Source: Bacillus albus (GTDB lineage: Bacteria; Bacillota; Bacilli; Bacillales; Bacillaceae_G). Taken from it: a stretch of DNA of 64,000 nucleotides. The notes under the pieces were generated by a model. That model ran no database searches and was not told the DNA's origin. It saw nothing but the letters and a program-made list of their open reading frames with translations. Made by a program: the position numbers and the translations under genes. Positions 36,639 to 45,980 of the stretch are shown in pieces; position 1 is the stretch's first letter, and every line of letters starts with the position of its first letter. The stretch is taken from positions 1 through 64,000 of the forward strand of contig NZ_MAOE01000033.1 in the NCBI RefSeq assembly GCF_001884185.1, given 5' to 3'.

Positions 36639-38375
36639 TCAACATGTAAACCATATGTCATAAAAATTAATCCATCCTTGTGAATTAATCATTATATTTT
36701 GTACTTTTTCATCAGAAATTACTTGTTGTTTGTTGCGATATAAAGGAATAATATGAATATGACGTAACAAAGTGTCCTCAATATCACGTAACAATATAAC
36801 TCTATTCTCTAATAGTTCTTGTTTAAAATACGGGGACAACGTTTTATGAAAGTCCATGCTGCTTTGCCCTTGTATAAAACTGTTTTTTGTCAGAAACATA
36901 TATAGCAGACTATCTTCTATTCGCTCGCTAATTGTTGCACTATCATGCATCATATCAGCCATTTGTATCGTATTCATTTCCAATAACTCTTCTATTTCAA
37001 GAAAATTAGTTTCTACATAAATCCCGTACTTCGCACACTCTTTCTGTATCCATTGTGCATCTTCTACGTGATCTCGTCCTGTAAATGTATAGAGTTGTAG
37101 CACTTCATTATGATACATACTTCTCTTAATTAAACTTTCTATATCTTCCTCAATTTCTACTATGCTTTCCTTTGCTAATATTAGTTTCTTCGCTACTTCT
37201 CCACGTTCTCCGCCGAGTTCTTGAACAATTTTATCGCCATGAATAATTTGATGTAGCGCCTTTCGCAATAGCTCATCTTGCATTGGCCCTTCTTTTACAA
37301 GATTACACGTTACATATGTCACGTTCGATTCAAGCCGAGAAATTTCTTTATTATGTTTTTCTTTATCTTTATACTGCGCCTTTATTAACACGTCATATGT
37401 ATTTACACTTTGCTCCACATTCAACAGTTCAATTCGATCAAGGAAAGGTCTTTCGCGATAATACAAATCATGTACTTCTAGTACAAATAAACATGCATTC
37501 TTCTCTCGTAATGTAAAAGGCCCTGTACCAATGAAGGTTCCTGCTTCATCTTCCTGCACGATAGAACATTGTTCTGCGCTAAGCATATGTAAAAACATCC
37601 TATTTTCTGTATGTAATCCAATTTCAACAACATATTCATCCACTGCACGGACACTTTCAACATGTTGCAACATCCATGCGTGTGGGTTGTTTTCAGCTTT
37701 CATAAATCGATTCAATGAATATATAACATCATGTGCGGTAAATCGTTTTCCATTATGAAGATAAACACCTTTTCTTAAATAAAATGTCCAAACCTTGTCA
37801 GCAGCATTATATTCCCAGTGAAAAGCAAGCCTTGGTTCTATAGAGTTTGTTTCCTCATTTATAGATACGAGTGTATCAAAAATATGTTTAACCATATGAC
37901 ATTCTGATCGCATCGTAGCGTAAACGGGATCTAAAGCGATGTCCAGGTTCATTTGTACTTGTAAACGAAGGACATCTTTTCTTCCTTCAGGTGTCCTTTC
38001 TATTTGATGACCAAATATGGAATCTACCCAAACTTCATACTCTTTCTTTACTATAGGAAATTGTGAGCTGTAGCGTTCCACAAATGAGATTCCACTTTTC
38101 ACATCACCTTTTTTCGTTAGTTCTTTTCCTCTTTCTAAAATTAATGTCATCGGTTGCTTTTGAAATATTAATTTAGAACGATTCCCTCTCCCGCGACCAG
38201 GAAACCAAGTGATCCAATGTAACTCTTCTAATTTTTTTATAATTAATTTACTATTACGCTCTGTACAAAATAATGTTTCTGCTATCATTTGTACGGTTAC
38301 TTCTAATTGTTCTCCTTCTCGTCTCCCTTTACCATAGCCATACCATAGTTCAATATATTGATCTAAAATAAACAT
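36639..38375 (-). CDS. SgrR-type transcriptional regulator (wHTH + peptide/sugar-binding domain)
   Basis: 578 aa. The N-terminal winged helix (TVQMIAETLFCTERNSKLIIKKL) is fused to an SBP_bac_5 domain (DIALDPVYATMRSE, WTFYLRKGVYLHNGKRFTAHD). This is the architecture of SgrR from enterobacteria and of several Bacillus regulators that sense a small molecule and control an adjacent exporter. It is divergent from an MFS transporter with about 100 bp between them. Confidence 0.85.
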   Translation of the reverse strand: MFILDQYIELWYGYGKGRREGEQLEVTVQMIAETLFCTERNSKLIIKKLEELHWITWFPGRGRGNRSKLIFQKQPMTLILERGKELTKKGDVKSGISFVERYSSQFPIVKKEYEVWVDSIFGHQIERTPEGRKDVLRLQVQMNLDIALDPVYATMRSECHMVKHIFDTLVSINEETNSIEPRLAFHWEYNAADKVWTFYLRKGVYLHNGKRFTAHDVIYSLNRFMKAENNPHAWMLQHVESVRAVDEYVVEIGLHTENRMFLHMLSAEQCSIVQEDEAGTFIGTGPFTLREKNACLFVLEVHDLYYRERPFLDRIELLNVEQSVNTYDVLIKAQYKDKEKHNKEISRLESNVTYVTCNLVKEGPMQDELLRKALHQIIHGDKIVQELGGERGEVAKKLILAKESIVEIEEDIESLIKRSMYHNEVLQLYTFTGRDHVEDAQWIQKECAKYGIYVETNFLEIEELLEMNTIQMADMMHDSATISERIEDSLLYMFLTKNSFIQGQSSMDFHKTLSPYFKQELLENRVILLRDIEDTLLRHIHIIPLYRNKQQVISDEKVQNIMINSQGWINFYDIWFTC

Positions 38376-38476
38376 CATAATCCCCCTAAAAGGTGAAAAA
38401 TACCCCCTTTTGTTTCTACCCTTTTTCCATTTCTCCTTTCATCTTATCATTTCAATATAGAAAGGAGGAATTAATA

Positions 38477-39703
38477 TTGAACAATCTCTTACTACGTTAT
38501 AACAAACCAATTATTATAAGACTGGGCGGCGAATTATTAACCCGAACAACTGAGTCCATGTTAGCTCTCATAATGATTATTTACGTTAATAAAATGTTAA
38601 ACGGTAATATAATAATAACCATGCTCATTTTCGGTCTACAACCTCTTTCAGACATCGTATTTACGCTTATTGCTGGGGGAGTTACTGATAAATATGGGCG
38701 AAAGAAAATTATGTTACTCGGCTTATTGCTGCAAGGCGTTGCAATCGGCAGCTTCATCTTTGCTCAATCTGTTTTTATATTTGCATTGTTATATGTCATA
38801 AATGGAGTGGGCCGTTCCTTATATATTCCCGCTCAACGTGCACAAATTGCTGATTTAACAAAACAAAAAAAGCAAGCAGAAATTTTTGCTCTTTTGCATA
38901 CCATGGCTGCAATTGGTTCCGTAATTGGTCCAATAATAGGTGCTATCTTTTATCGTACTCACCCTGAATATTTATTTATCATGCAAAGCATTACACTTAT
39001 GGTATATGCAGTAGTTGTATGGACACAGCTTCCAGAAACCGCTCCAGTACTTACAAAGCCTAAGCAAAAATTTGAAGTATCATCTCCAAAACAATTTGTA
39101 CACAAACATTACGCTGTTTTGGGACTTATGATTACTACACTTCCTATTAGCTTTTTTTATGCACAAACTGAGACAAATTATCGCATTTTCGCTAAAGATA
39201 TATTTCCAGATTTCGTATTCATACTCGCTTTTATTTCAACATGCAAAGCTATTATGGAAATCATTCTACAAATTTTCCTCGTGAAATGGTCTGAACGATT
39301 TTCCATGACGAAAATTATACTTATTTCTTACATCTGCTTTACGATAGCTGCAATTGGCTATGGATTTTCAGCAACAATCTTGTCACTATTTTTCACATTA
39401 CTCTTTTTAGTCATCGGTGAAAGTATCGCTTTAAACCATTTACTTCGATTCGTTTCAGAAATCGCTCCTACAAATAAGCGTGGATTGTATTTTTCAATTT
39501 ATGGGTTACATTGGGATATATCCCGAACGTGCGGTCCTGTACTTGGCGCGGTTTTATTAAGTCAAGTAGATGGTAGTATGCTATTTTATATTTGTGCTTG
39601 TTTCTTAATAGTCGGAGGCATTATGCAAGCACTGTTTATCCAAAATATAGAACGTAATAAAATAAATAAAAACGTTTCGGAGCATACTACTCATATTTTA
39701 TAG
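38477..39703 (+). CDS. MFS transporter, probably an efflux pump
   Basis: 408 aa from a TTG at 38477, eight bases after AAAGGAGG. About 12 membrane segments; motif A is GGVTDKYGRKKIMLL. The divergent SgrR-like gene suggests the exporter is its target, comparable to the SgrR/SetA pair. Substrate unknown. Confidence 0.82.
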   Translation: MNNLLLRYNKPIIIRLGGELLTRTTESMLALIMIIYVNKMLNGNIIITMLIFGLQPLSDIVFTLIAGGVTDKYGRKKIMLLGLLLQGVAIGSFIFAQSVFIFALLYVINGVGRSLYIPAQRAQIADLTKQKKQAEIFALLHTMAAIGSVIGPIIGAIFYRTHPEYLFIMQSITLMVYAVVVWTQLPETAPVLTKPKQKFEVSSPKQFVHKHYAVLGLMITTLPISFFYAQTETNYRIFAKDIFPDFVFILAFISTCKAIMEIILQIFLVKWSERFSMTKIILISYICFTIAAIGYGFSATILSLFFTLLFLVIGESIALNHLLRFVSEIAPTNKRGLYFSIYGLHWDISRTCGPVLGAVLLSQVDGSMLFYICACFLIVGGIMQALFIQNIERNKINKNVSEHTTHIL

Positions 39704-39723
39704 GATGCTTTCTTTATAAAAAG

Positions 39724-39763
39724 AAGGATGTCACAAAAGTCTCGAGACTATTGTGACATCCTT
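39724..39763. terminator. bidirectional terminator
   Basis: AAGGATGTCACAA pairs with TTGTGACATCCTT, and the loop contains a second palindrome (AGTCTCGAGACT). Convergent genes flank it. Confidence 0.8.
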
Positions 39764-39767
39764 TTTA

Positions 39768-40436
39768 TTACCCTGCCATTTTATTAATACTATCTTCTGG
39801 CGAAAATACCGAAATATGATTTACCTTACCAGTCGATTTTGGAATAATGAATTTTAACTCAAACTGATTGTTTACTTTATATACATATATTTTGTCTTCC
39901 CCATTTACCTTAACTGAAGTTGGTTTTCCTAATGCTTTCTCTATATCTTGTAATGTAATTAATTTTAGTTCAGCATGATAGGAGCGTACATCAAAAACTT
40001 GTGATCCTTTATTAAAACCGAAGGAAACATTTTTATTTGTAAAAGTTGCGTACATTCCATTACCTGCTTGTTCCGTTTTATCCGCTTTTCCCCACGCTTT
40101 TTCTATTTCTTCAATATCTCCTGTATGTGCTGCGAACGGAACGTTAGGTACTTTTCCTTCTTTCGCTAATTCAAACAATTCTTTAACGTGGTTAATTGAT
40201 TTTTGATTGATTACTGTATCTTTCGAGCGTGAATCTGTCTTTGGTTTTGTTAATCCTTCATTATTTGATTTTGCATCAGGTTCATTCTTTTCTTCAGAAG
40301 AATTATTCTGTTCGTTTTTACTATTTTCTGATGTTTGGTTTGTTTCCTTTTGTTCATCGGTCCCTTTACATGCTGCTAATGCAAATAGGCATGTAAAAGC
40401 GAGAAATAACATAGCTATCTTTACATACATTTTCAT
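39768..40436 (-). CDS. YjgB-like lipoprotein (DUF4309)
   Basis: 222 aa. Lipobox LAAC at about residue 22, a long Asn/Glu/Ser-rich linker, and a C-terminal domain with IEEIEKAWGKADKTEQAG and IEKALGKPTSV, typical of DUF4309. Start at 40436 is nine bases behind GGGAG. It lies 24 bp after the broken metallopeptidase gene. Confidence 0.75.
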   Translation of the reverse strand: MKMYVKIAMLFLAFTCLFALAACKGTDEQKETNQTSENSKNEQNNSSEEKNEPDAKSNNEGLTKPKTDSRSKDTVINQKSINHVKELFELAKEGKVPNVPFAAHTGDIEEIEKAWGKADKTEQAGNGMYATFTNKNVSFGFNKGSQVFDVRSYHAELKLITLQDIEKALGKPTSVKVNGEDKIYVYKVNNQFELKFIIPKSTGKVNHISVFSPEDSINKMAG

Positions 40437-40459
40437 ACATTTCAGCTCCCTATTATAAT

Positions 40460-41304
40460 TCATTTCGATAACCAATCCATTACACTACTTTTCAAATTGT
40501 GTTTGTTCCAAAAAGTAAATGCTTCACTCTCTCCCCATGATTGTACAACATATTCTACAAAAGCTGTTCCTAAAAAATAACCAAGTCGATTGTATCCAAA
40601 ATATTGTCCGCCAGATAACCGGAACCACTCTTTCTCTTTTTCTAACGTCCACCCTTCTATATAATCTTCCAAAAAACGTTTCTTTATATGTTCTTCATTT
40701 TCTATATAGCATTGTAACCAACGTTCACCATCATCGTTATATGAGTAATACACTGATTCATTTAAACCTTTCATAATTTGTTTTGATAAATATGTTGCAA
40801 CACCCTCGCGATCCAAACTAACTGCTGCATCGGTCCACTCGGCTTTACTCCAATCCATCCCACCATTTTGTAACTTAACATTATGATATATATGGCCTAT
40901 TTCGTGAGCGACAATAACACGAAGATGATTTACATCTGGAGATAATTTTTCTGCTGCAAAAAATATGTCTCCAATGATTTCCCTTTCTACAAATGCATTA
41001 GAGCCAAAAGCTCCAACAAATAAATGAAACTTCATATTTACATCAAGATTATATTTATTATGATATTCATTCGTTATCTCTTGAATAATACTCGGTAATG
41101 TTTCTGCAATGATACGAATATCTTCTAGTTTCGCCGGATATTGTTTAATGGCATTCGAAAGACGTTCTCTCGTTTTAGGACAATGATAGTTAAAGTATTC
41201 TTCAAATACCTCAGGATGCGAAATGAAATATTGATTAAGAACTTCTAATTCTACATCGTCACTTCCCCATAATGTAAAAAACTTGGAATTGTATTATTTA
41301 TCAT
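40460..41304 (-). pseudogene. frameshifted zinc metallopeptidase-like protein (HEXXH)
   Basis: The open frame runs from 41293 to 40460 without any ATG, GTG or TTG before 41035. It contains an HEXXH zinc site (IVAHEIGHIYHN) and a later DREGVATYLSK block with a possible third ligand. Directly upstream, ATG at 41304 after AAGGAG starts a different frame (MINNTIP). One extra base between 41280 and 41292 would join the two as MINNTIP then KFFTLWGSDDV. A single-base deletion in an AAG/TTT run therefore broke the 281-codon gene. Function: probable zinc peptidase of unknown type. Confidence 0.75.
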
Positions 41305-41470
41305 TTTTCCCATCTCCTTATATATCCCTTCTCGTCATGTATACCGCAATCCTTCCTTAAACGTAGAAAAAGAACCAAAGAGAGATGAGCAAAGAATTTT
41401 TATAGTTCTCAATTGTAAACAAATACTTCAATTCCTATTTACCTTATATATTGTGCTTTAGAAAATGAAA

Positions 41471-41495
41471 AAAGCTGTCCAAAAAGGACAGCTTT
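41471..41495 (-). terminator. terminator
   Basis: AAAGCTGTCC pairs with GGACAGCTTT just after the stop codon at 41509. Confidence 0.7.
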
Positions 41496-41508
41496 ACATA
41501 TGTATTTT

Positions 41509-41904
41509 TTACACTTCGATTGACTTACCATCTTCAACAATATGATAAAGTAAATGAGCTAAATGATGAATTGGGCCATACTCTTCCTCTTCTTCATCTG
41601 TTTCACCTTGGAACTCAAGATCATTTAAGTATAGTGCTAAAAATTGATAGTATAGTTTTAAATCAAATCCGTAGCACGCAGTTGGCTCTTCATGATCGCC
41701 TTCGTATTGTAACATTAAGTATTGATCGTTTCCTTCTGCATCTTCTGCATCAAAGAATACGAAGAAGCCAACGTTTGTATCTAAATCAAATAGATGACGA
41801 GTGCCTTTTTCTGTTGCTTTGTTGAAGTCCTCTTCACTTAATTTATGTACTGTTGTCGCTTTAGCATTATCTTCTTGATGGAAATTTACTGTAAATGTTT
41901 TCAA
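41509..41904 (-). CDS. acidic hypothetical protein (131 aa)
   Basis: TTG start right behind AGGAGGTGTCAGCA. The protein is rich in Asp and Glu (EEEEEYGPI) with a PLP-free, signal-free layout and aromatic-rich centre (DTNVGFFVFFDAED). I do not recognise the family. Soluble cytosolic. Confidence 0.6.
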   Translation of the reverse strand: MKTFTVNFHQEDNAKATTVHKLSEEDFNKATEKGTRHLFDLDTNVGFFVFFDAEDAEGNDQYLMLQYEGDHEEPTACYGFDLKLYYQFLALYLNDLEFQGETDEEEEEYGPIHHLAHLLYHIVEDGKSIEV

Positions 41905-41948
41905 TGCTGACACCTCCTGATTGTATAATACTAGCATAACATATAAAA

Positions 41949-41977
41949 AGGACTGCTTACAAATGTAAACAGTCCTT
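41949..41977 (-). terminator. terminator of the YeaQ-like gene
   Basis: AAGGACTG pairs with CAGTCCTT directly after the stop codon at 41982. Confidence 0.65.
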
Positions 41978-41981
41978 ACAC

Positions 41982-42224
41982 TCATTTTCGCATTGCTCGT
42001 AATAAGAAGCTTACGATGAAAATTAAAATGATCGCACCGATTAAAGCTGGAATAATTGCATATCCGCCAATGACTGGACCAAAACTACCAAGTAATTTCG
42101 AACCAACCCAAGAACCGATAATACCAGCAATAATATTACCAATTACACCACCTGGTACGTCTTTTCCAGTAATTAAGCTCGCAAGCCATCCTAATATACC
42201 ACCGACGATTAAAGACCAAATCAT
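41982..42224 (-). CDS. GlsB/YeaQ/YmgE family stress-response membrane protein
   Basis: 80 aa from ATG at 42224 after AAAGGAGG. Three membrane segments with the family's Gly-rich pattern (GGILGWLASLITGKDVPGG, NIIAGIIGSWVG). Once called transglycosylase-associated proteins; the true role is unknown, often general-stress regulated. Confidence 0.88.
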   Translation of the reverse strand: MIWSLIVGGILGWLASLITGKDVPGGVIGNIIAGIIGSWVGSKLLGSFGPVIGGYAIIPALIGAIILIFIVSFLLRAMRK

Positions 42225-42396
42225 ATAATAACCTCCTTTATATTTCACCAATCAAAATATAATAAGAAACAATTGCTTATCCTTAGTTATGTTACATTTT
42301 TCAGTAGTTATTCATACAGATCAACTATTAGATTATTTCAAAATAATGAACCGCCAGTTTTTCTACTCGAGGTTGATGTTATTCGTAATACACATA

Positions 42397-43362
42397 TTAA
42401 GGACAGTCAGGCTTTAATATTGTCCGCATAAACTCTTCTTTAAATGCAGGATAGTTAAAACCAATTGCAATTTTTTGAATTGGTCTATTATCAAATGTTG
42501 TTGGCTCGGCTATTTTTCTAAAGTCTGCCACACTTTGTCCTCTAGTTACGTCATTTGTCGTACTAATCCAAACTGCTCACTTTTTATATTCAAAAATATT
42601 ATCATTAATAAAAGAAATGAACGGAAGTAAATCATGAATCGGACTTCCAGCAATACCCGGGTATTCTTTTTTATAAAAGTTCTCATAATAAAAATCAATC
42701 ATTGGTTTAATAAGTTTCGCCTGCCCTGTTCCTTCTTTATTAATAATATCCACCATTTCAGGAGTAATTAGTGCTTCTTGCGTTACATTTAGCGGATAAA
42801 TAGTCGTATTCTTTGCATACTTCATTACAATATTTGCGGCAATTGGATCTCCATAAAAATTTGCTTCTGATACAGGAGTAACGTTACCAGGAAATAAAAA
42901 AGCACCGCCCATAATATAATACGAACATACCTTATCCATTACATTTGGATATAATAAAAATAACGTCGCCAATGTTGTTAATCGGCCTGTCGCTACAATA
43001 ATAATATCTTCCGGACAAGGTTCAATTAATTTAATTAATTCACAAAAATTTTCCCATTTACAAATCCTCATATCAGGTGGAATAATTGGGCCTAGGCCGT
43101 GTTCCCCATGAATTTCAGGGAAAAACAAAGGTTCTTCAGCAGTCATCGGCCTTGCTGCACCCTCAATGATTTTTACTTCTGTAGCATAGTACCTTTCTAA
43201 AAAATACACATTTTCCGTTACGATTTCTCGCGATACATTTCCATACTCAGCAACAATACCTATAATATCTAATTTACATGTTTTATTTGCATAAATTAAA
43301 GCCACCGCATCGTCAATACCAAAGTCTCCAAAAAAGATGATTTTCTTATTAACTATCCTCAC
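42397..43362 (-). pseudogene. inosine/uridine-preferring nucleoside hydrolase interrupted by an in-frame stop
   Basis: The intact frame is 322 codons. N-terminal DFGIDDAVALIYA holds the calcium-binding Asp residues, EANFYGDPIAANIV and SPIHDLLPF hold the rest of the site. TGA at 42577-42579 interrupts it after EYKK; in the same frame the sequence continues as VWISTTNDVTRGQSVADFRK to the true stop at 42397. The stop most likely replaces an Arg codon. The short product, 261 aa, keeps the active-site residues, so partial activity is possible. GTG start at 43362. Confidence 0.85.
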
Positions 43363-43439
43363 CCCTCTTCAACATAATCTACTATTATTATTATGTGAAA
43401 AAGACAAGGCTGTGAAACGGTGCAAAATAAAAAAGCCGC

Positions 43440-43628
43440 CTATTTATTGGCGACTTCAATCTTTTTATAAGATAAATATGCTAATACATTTTTACTTGAA
43501 TCGTATTTCGGATTATTTCCTTTTCTCGGTTCTCTCATATGAGTTTTTTCAAATCCAGGAATGTCCGGCATTTTCTCCATAAATTCAAGCATTTCTTCTT
43601 CAGTTCCTTCAATACGTACGCGAATCAT
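43440..43628 (-). CDS. DUF3970-like small protein (62 aa)
   Basis: Begins IRVRIEGTEEEMLEFM, a pattern I associate with DUF3970. Small soluble protein. GAGG lies upstream of the ATG. A weak hairpin follows the stop codon. Function unknown. Confidence 0.6.
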   Translation of the reverse strand: MIRVRIEGTEEEMLEFMEKMPDIPGFEKTHMREPRKGNNPKYDSSKNVLAYLSYKKIEVANK

Positions 43629-43697
43629 TATTACTTTTCCTCAATTCTCATTTTCTCTGTACTAAGTATAACCTACTTTGAAAAGACTGCAAGAAAT

Positions 43698-44483
43698 TTA
43701 TCTTTTTAATGTCACGCTTTTTTTACATACAAACAGTGCCATTTCAGTATAAAATGAATCTATTTTATTATTTTCAAATTGAATATGAAAGAATTCTTGC
43801 ATTTCAACTGGTGTTTTCATCATACATTCTGTTAACTTCATACGTTTCTGCAACGGTACATTCATCATATCGCACCACCAGTCAAATTCAAATTTCTTGT
43901 CAAAAGTAAGACACGACTGCATTTGCAAACCATTCTTTTCTAACAAGGCAATCCATTCTGTTTTTTTTAATGCACGTTCATGACTCGGGTCCCGCTTTTT
44001 TTCTATAAAATTATAAAATGTATCGTATTCATTATTTTCCGGTGAAACATTATCTATTAAAATAAACAACCCATTATCTTCTAACGTACGATTTACTTCA
44101 TAAATAAACTGTACTGGATTCGTAAAATGATGTGCTGCAATCCGGCATGTTATCGTATCAAATGAACGATCAGCAAACGGTAAACTTTCAGCGTTTCCAG
44201 CGACAAAAGATACATTTTCATGTCCATTGCTTATAATGAAATTTTTCGCATTCTCTAACATTTTTTCTGTTAAGTCTAAAGCAACTACTTCTTGAAACAA
44301 TGGAGCTAATACATTCGCAACATGCCCACCGCCTGTAGCAATATCAAGAAGACGATTATTATGACGAGACTCAACTTGTTGAACTACATATTGTAAATCT
44401 AGTCCTTTAGCATGAATTTTACTTTTCACATACTTTTCCGCATTATTACCAAACTGCTGTTTCACAAGCTCTTCTTTACTCAC
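43698..44483 (-). CDS. class I SAM methyltransferase (UbiE/YcgJ-like)
   Basis: 261 aa. Motif I is LLDIATGGGHVANVL (about 43-57), then VVALDLTEKML, and FDTITCRIAAHHF. The GTG start has only a weak site upstream. Substrate unknown, probably a small molecule. Confidence 0.8.
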   Translation of the reverse strand: MSKEELVKQQFGNNAEKYVKSKIHAKGLDLQYVVQQVESRHNNRLLDIATGGGHVANVLAPLFQEVVALDLTEKMLENAKNFIISNGHENVSFVAGNAESLPFADRSFDTITCRIAAHHFTNPVQFIYEVNRTLEDNGLFILIDNVSPENNEYDTFYNFIEKKRDPSHERALKKTEWIALLEKNGLQMQSCLTFDKKFEFDWWCDMMNVPLQKRMKLTECMMKTPVEMQEFFHIQFENNKIDSFYTEMALFVCKKSVTLKR

Positions 44484-44679
44484 ATTATCATCTTCTTTCT
44501 ATTGTTATTTACATATAGGATTCATGTAATAATTAAAGTTCTCTTTATGTATTTTCAAATCCTCTTTTCGACTCATTTCTTACTATGCTATCGTATCATC
44601 AACCTAATATAGATTTTCCGTTTTATTATGAAACAAAAAAGGCTACGGGAACTTGTCCCCTAACCTAACTAAATATCTA

Positions 44680-45048
44680 TTACATTTCTACTTTTTCATA
44701 TACATCTATATAATATAAATCCTCTTTCAACTTCATAATAACGTCTACTTCGTTATAAGTAGCCTCACGAGCATGTAAACCAAATTGATCAATGCCAATC
44801 CATATCCATCCAGGGGTATGATATAGAACATCTATGTTAAAATAATCTAATTTAGTAAGCTCCGATTTAATAAATTTATCTTTATTCGCGATTTGTTTAT
44901 CTATTAAACCATATTCTTTTCCATTTTCCAATAACGATATAATTTTCCCTATAATCGGATGTTCACGAACAATAAAATGATATTCCTTTTCCTCCACATT
45001 CGCCACAATTAAACGAGAATCAGGTAAATCAGATTTTAAATTCGACAT
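44680..45048 (-). CDS. hypothetical protein (122 aa)
   Basis: Soluble mixed alpha/beta protein with LIVANVEEKEYHFIVREH near the start and a YHTPGWIWIG block. AAAGGAGG is in front of the ATG. No domain recognised. Confidence 0.6.
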   Translation of the reverse strand: MSNLKSDLPDSRLIVANVEEKEYHFIVREHPIIGKIISLLENGKEYGLIDKQIANKDKFIKSELTKLDYFNIDVLYHTPGWIWIGIDQFGLHAREATYNEVDVIMKLKEDLYYIDVYEKVEM

Positions 45049-45131
45049 CTTTATTTATTCACCTCCTTTATGAGTTTTACCAATATAATAACAAATGAAT
45101 ATTCAAATAAAATTAATATAATGTAAAAAAT

Positions 45132-45166
45132 AAAAAAGCTGACTCCCTTTTAGAAATCAGCCTTTT
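45132..45166 (-). terminator. terminator
   Basis: AAAAAGCTGA pairs imperfectly with TCAGCCTTTTT downstream of the 38-residue ORF. Confidence 0.5.
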
Positions 45167-45198
45167 TATTTTGATCATCTTTATACTTTTACAAACGA

Positions 45199-45315
45199 TT
45201 ATAATGTTTCTTTTTCCTCATCATTACCGGAAACTAAATTCCCAATAGCATCAGTAGTTACTTCGACCACAAATTCACAAATACCTGCGACCACTTCTCC
45301 AATCACTTCATCCAT
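45199..45315 (-). CDS. small acidic protein (38 aa)
   Basis: ATG at 45315 is behind AAGGGGG. The sequence alternates hydrophobic residues (VIGEVVAGICEFVVEV) then ends NDEEKETL. It is long enough and well enough signalled to be expressed. Family unknown. Confidence 0.5.
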   Translation of the reverse strand: MDEVIGEVVAGICEFVVEVTTDAIGNLVSGNDEEKETL

Positions 45316-45525
45316 CTTTTTACCCCCTTATTTTATGTAACTTATTTGTATTATAGAAGGATTTACTTATTTCGAACTATCGGAAAACGTGACAACAACA
45401 TTACAGTTTTGTAAGCTTTTTCAATTTGTTTAGCTTCTATCCTTTGAAACTCGAAGTATGAGTAACGAGCATATAGGTCATCATAATAGTATGTAAATTC
45501 AACTATGCTAAAGGGGGCGTGTAAA

Positions 45526-45678
45526 ATATACTACGTAAAATTAATTAAAGGTCAATCTTTTTATGCTTTTGATCATCGTTTCTTTATATCTGAAGAAGAA
45601 GAAGTTTCCGAGAAAGTTTATAACTACTTAAGTCGTAATGAATTTTTTGAAGTACGTAAAGAAGAATATTCTGCTTAA
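45526..45678 (+). CDS. small protein with non-standard start (50 aa)
   Basis: The frame begins YYVKLIKGQSFYAFDHRFF and ends RKEEYSA, reading like a complete small protein. Its best-placed start codon, eight bases after AAGGGGG, is ATA at 45526. A standard ATG exists further upstream at 45505 but would read through the ribosome-binding site. The ancestral start was probably ATG, now ATA. Product uncertain. Confidence 0.5.
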   Translation: MYYVKLIKGQSFYAFDHRFFISEEEEVSEKVYNYLSRNEFFEVRKEEYSA

Positions 45679-45688
45679 AACATAAAAA

Positions 45689-45730
45689 AACATCAAGAAA
45701 TTATCTACTTGTGATAATTTCTTGATGTTT
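45689..45730 (+). terminator. terminator
   Basis: CATCAAGAAATTATC pairs with GATAATTTCTTGATG and is followed by T-rich sequence, right after the small gene. Confidence 0.75.
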
Positions 45731-45980
45731 TTATTTTATTTTATTTTATTTTATTTATCCTTACTTTCAATGAACATTTAATCTTACGTTTTTTACATTT
45801 TGACTTACTTGTTTTATCAATTAACACATCAAATTTTTGACAAATCAAAAAGATTGAAATCCACTCATGAAACACGTAATATAGACTCTGACTCTAAAAA
45901 AGTTCGTTACTAATTATACATAAAATAAGGAGGTTTTATATACGAGTTTTTCATTTTAAAAGACGGAGAGGTTTTATATT
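45731..45980. other. non-coding stretch with ATTTT microsatellite
   Basis: About five tandem ATTTT units (45731-45755) and then AT-rich DNA with no convincing ORF. It includes the leader of the MFS gene, with AAGGAGG-like sites at 45925-45975. Confidence 0.4.

Noticed and set aside
43426-43460. strong terminator after the DUF3970-like gene
   Set aside because: The stem is short with a mismatch, so it was left out as a separate feature.
45731-45755. ATTTT microsatellite as a phase-variable promoter
   Set aside because: It is directly after a terminator and far from the next start; no promoter overlaps it.
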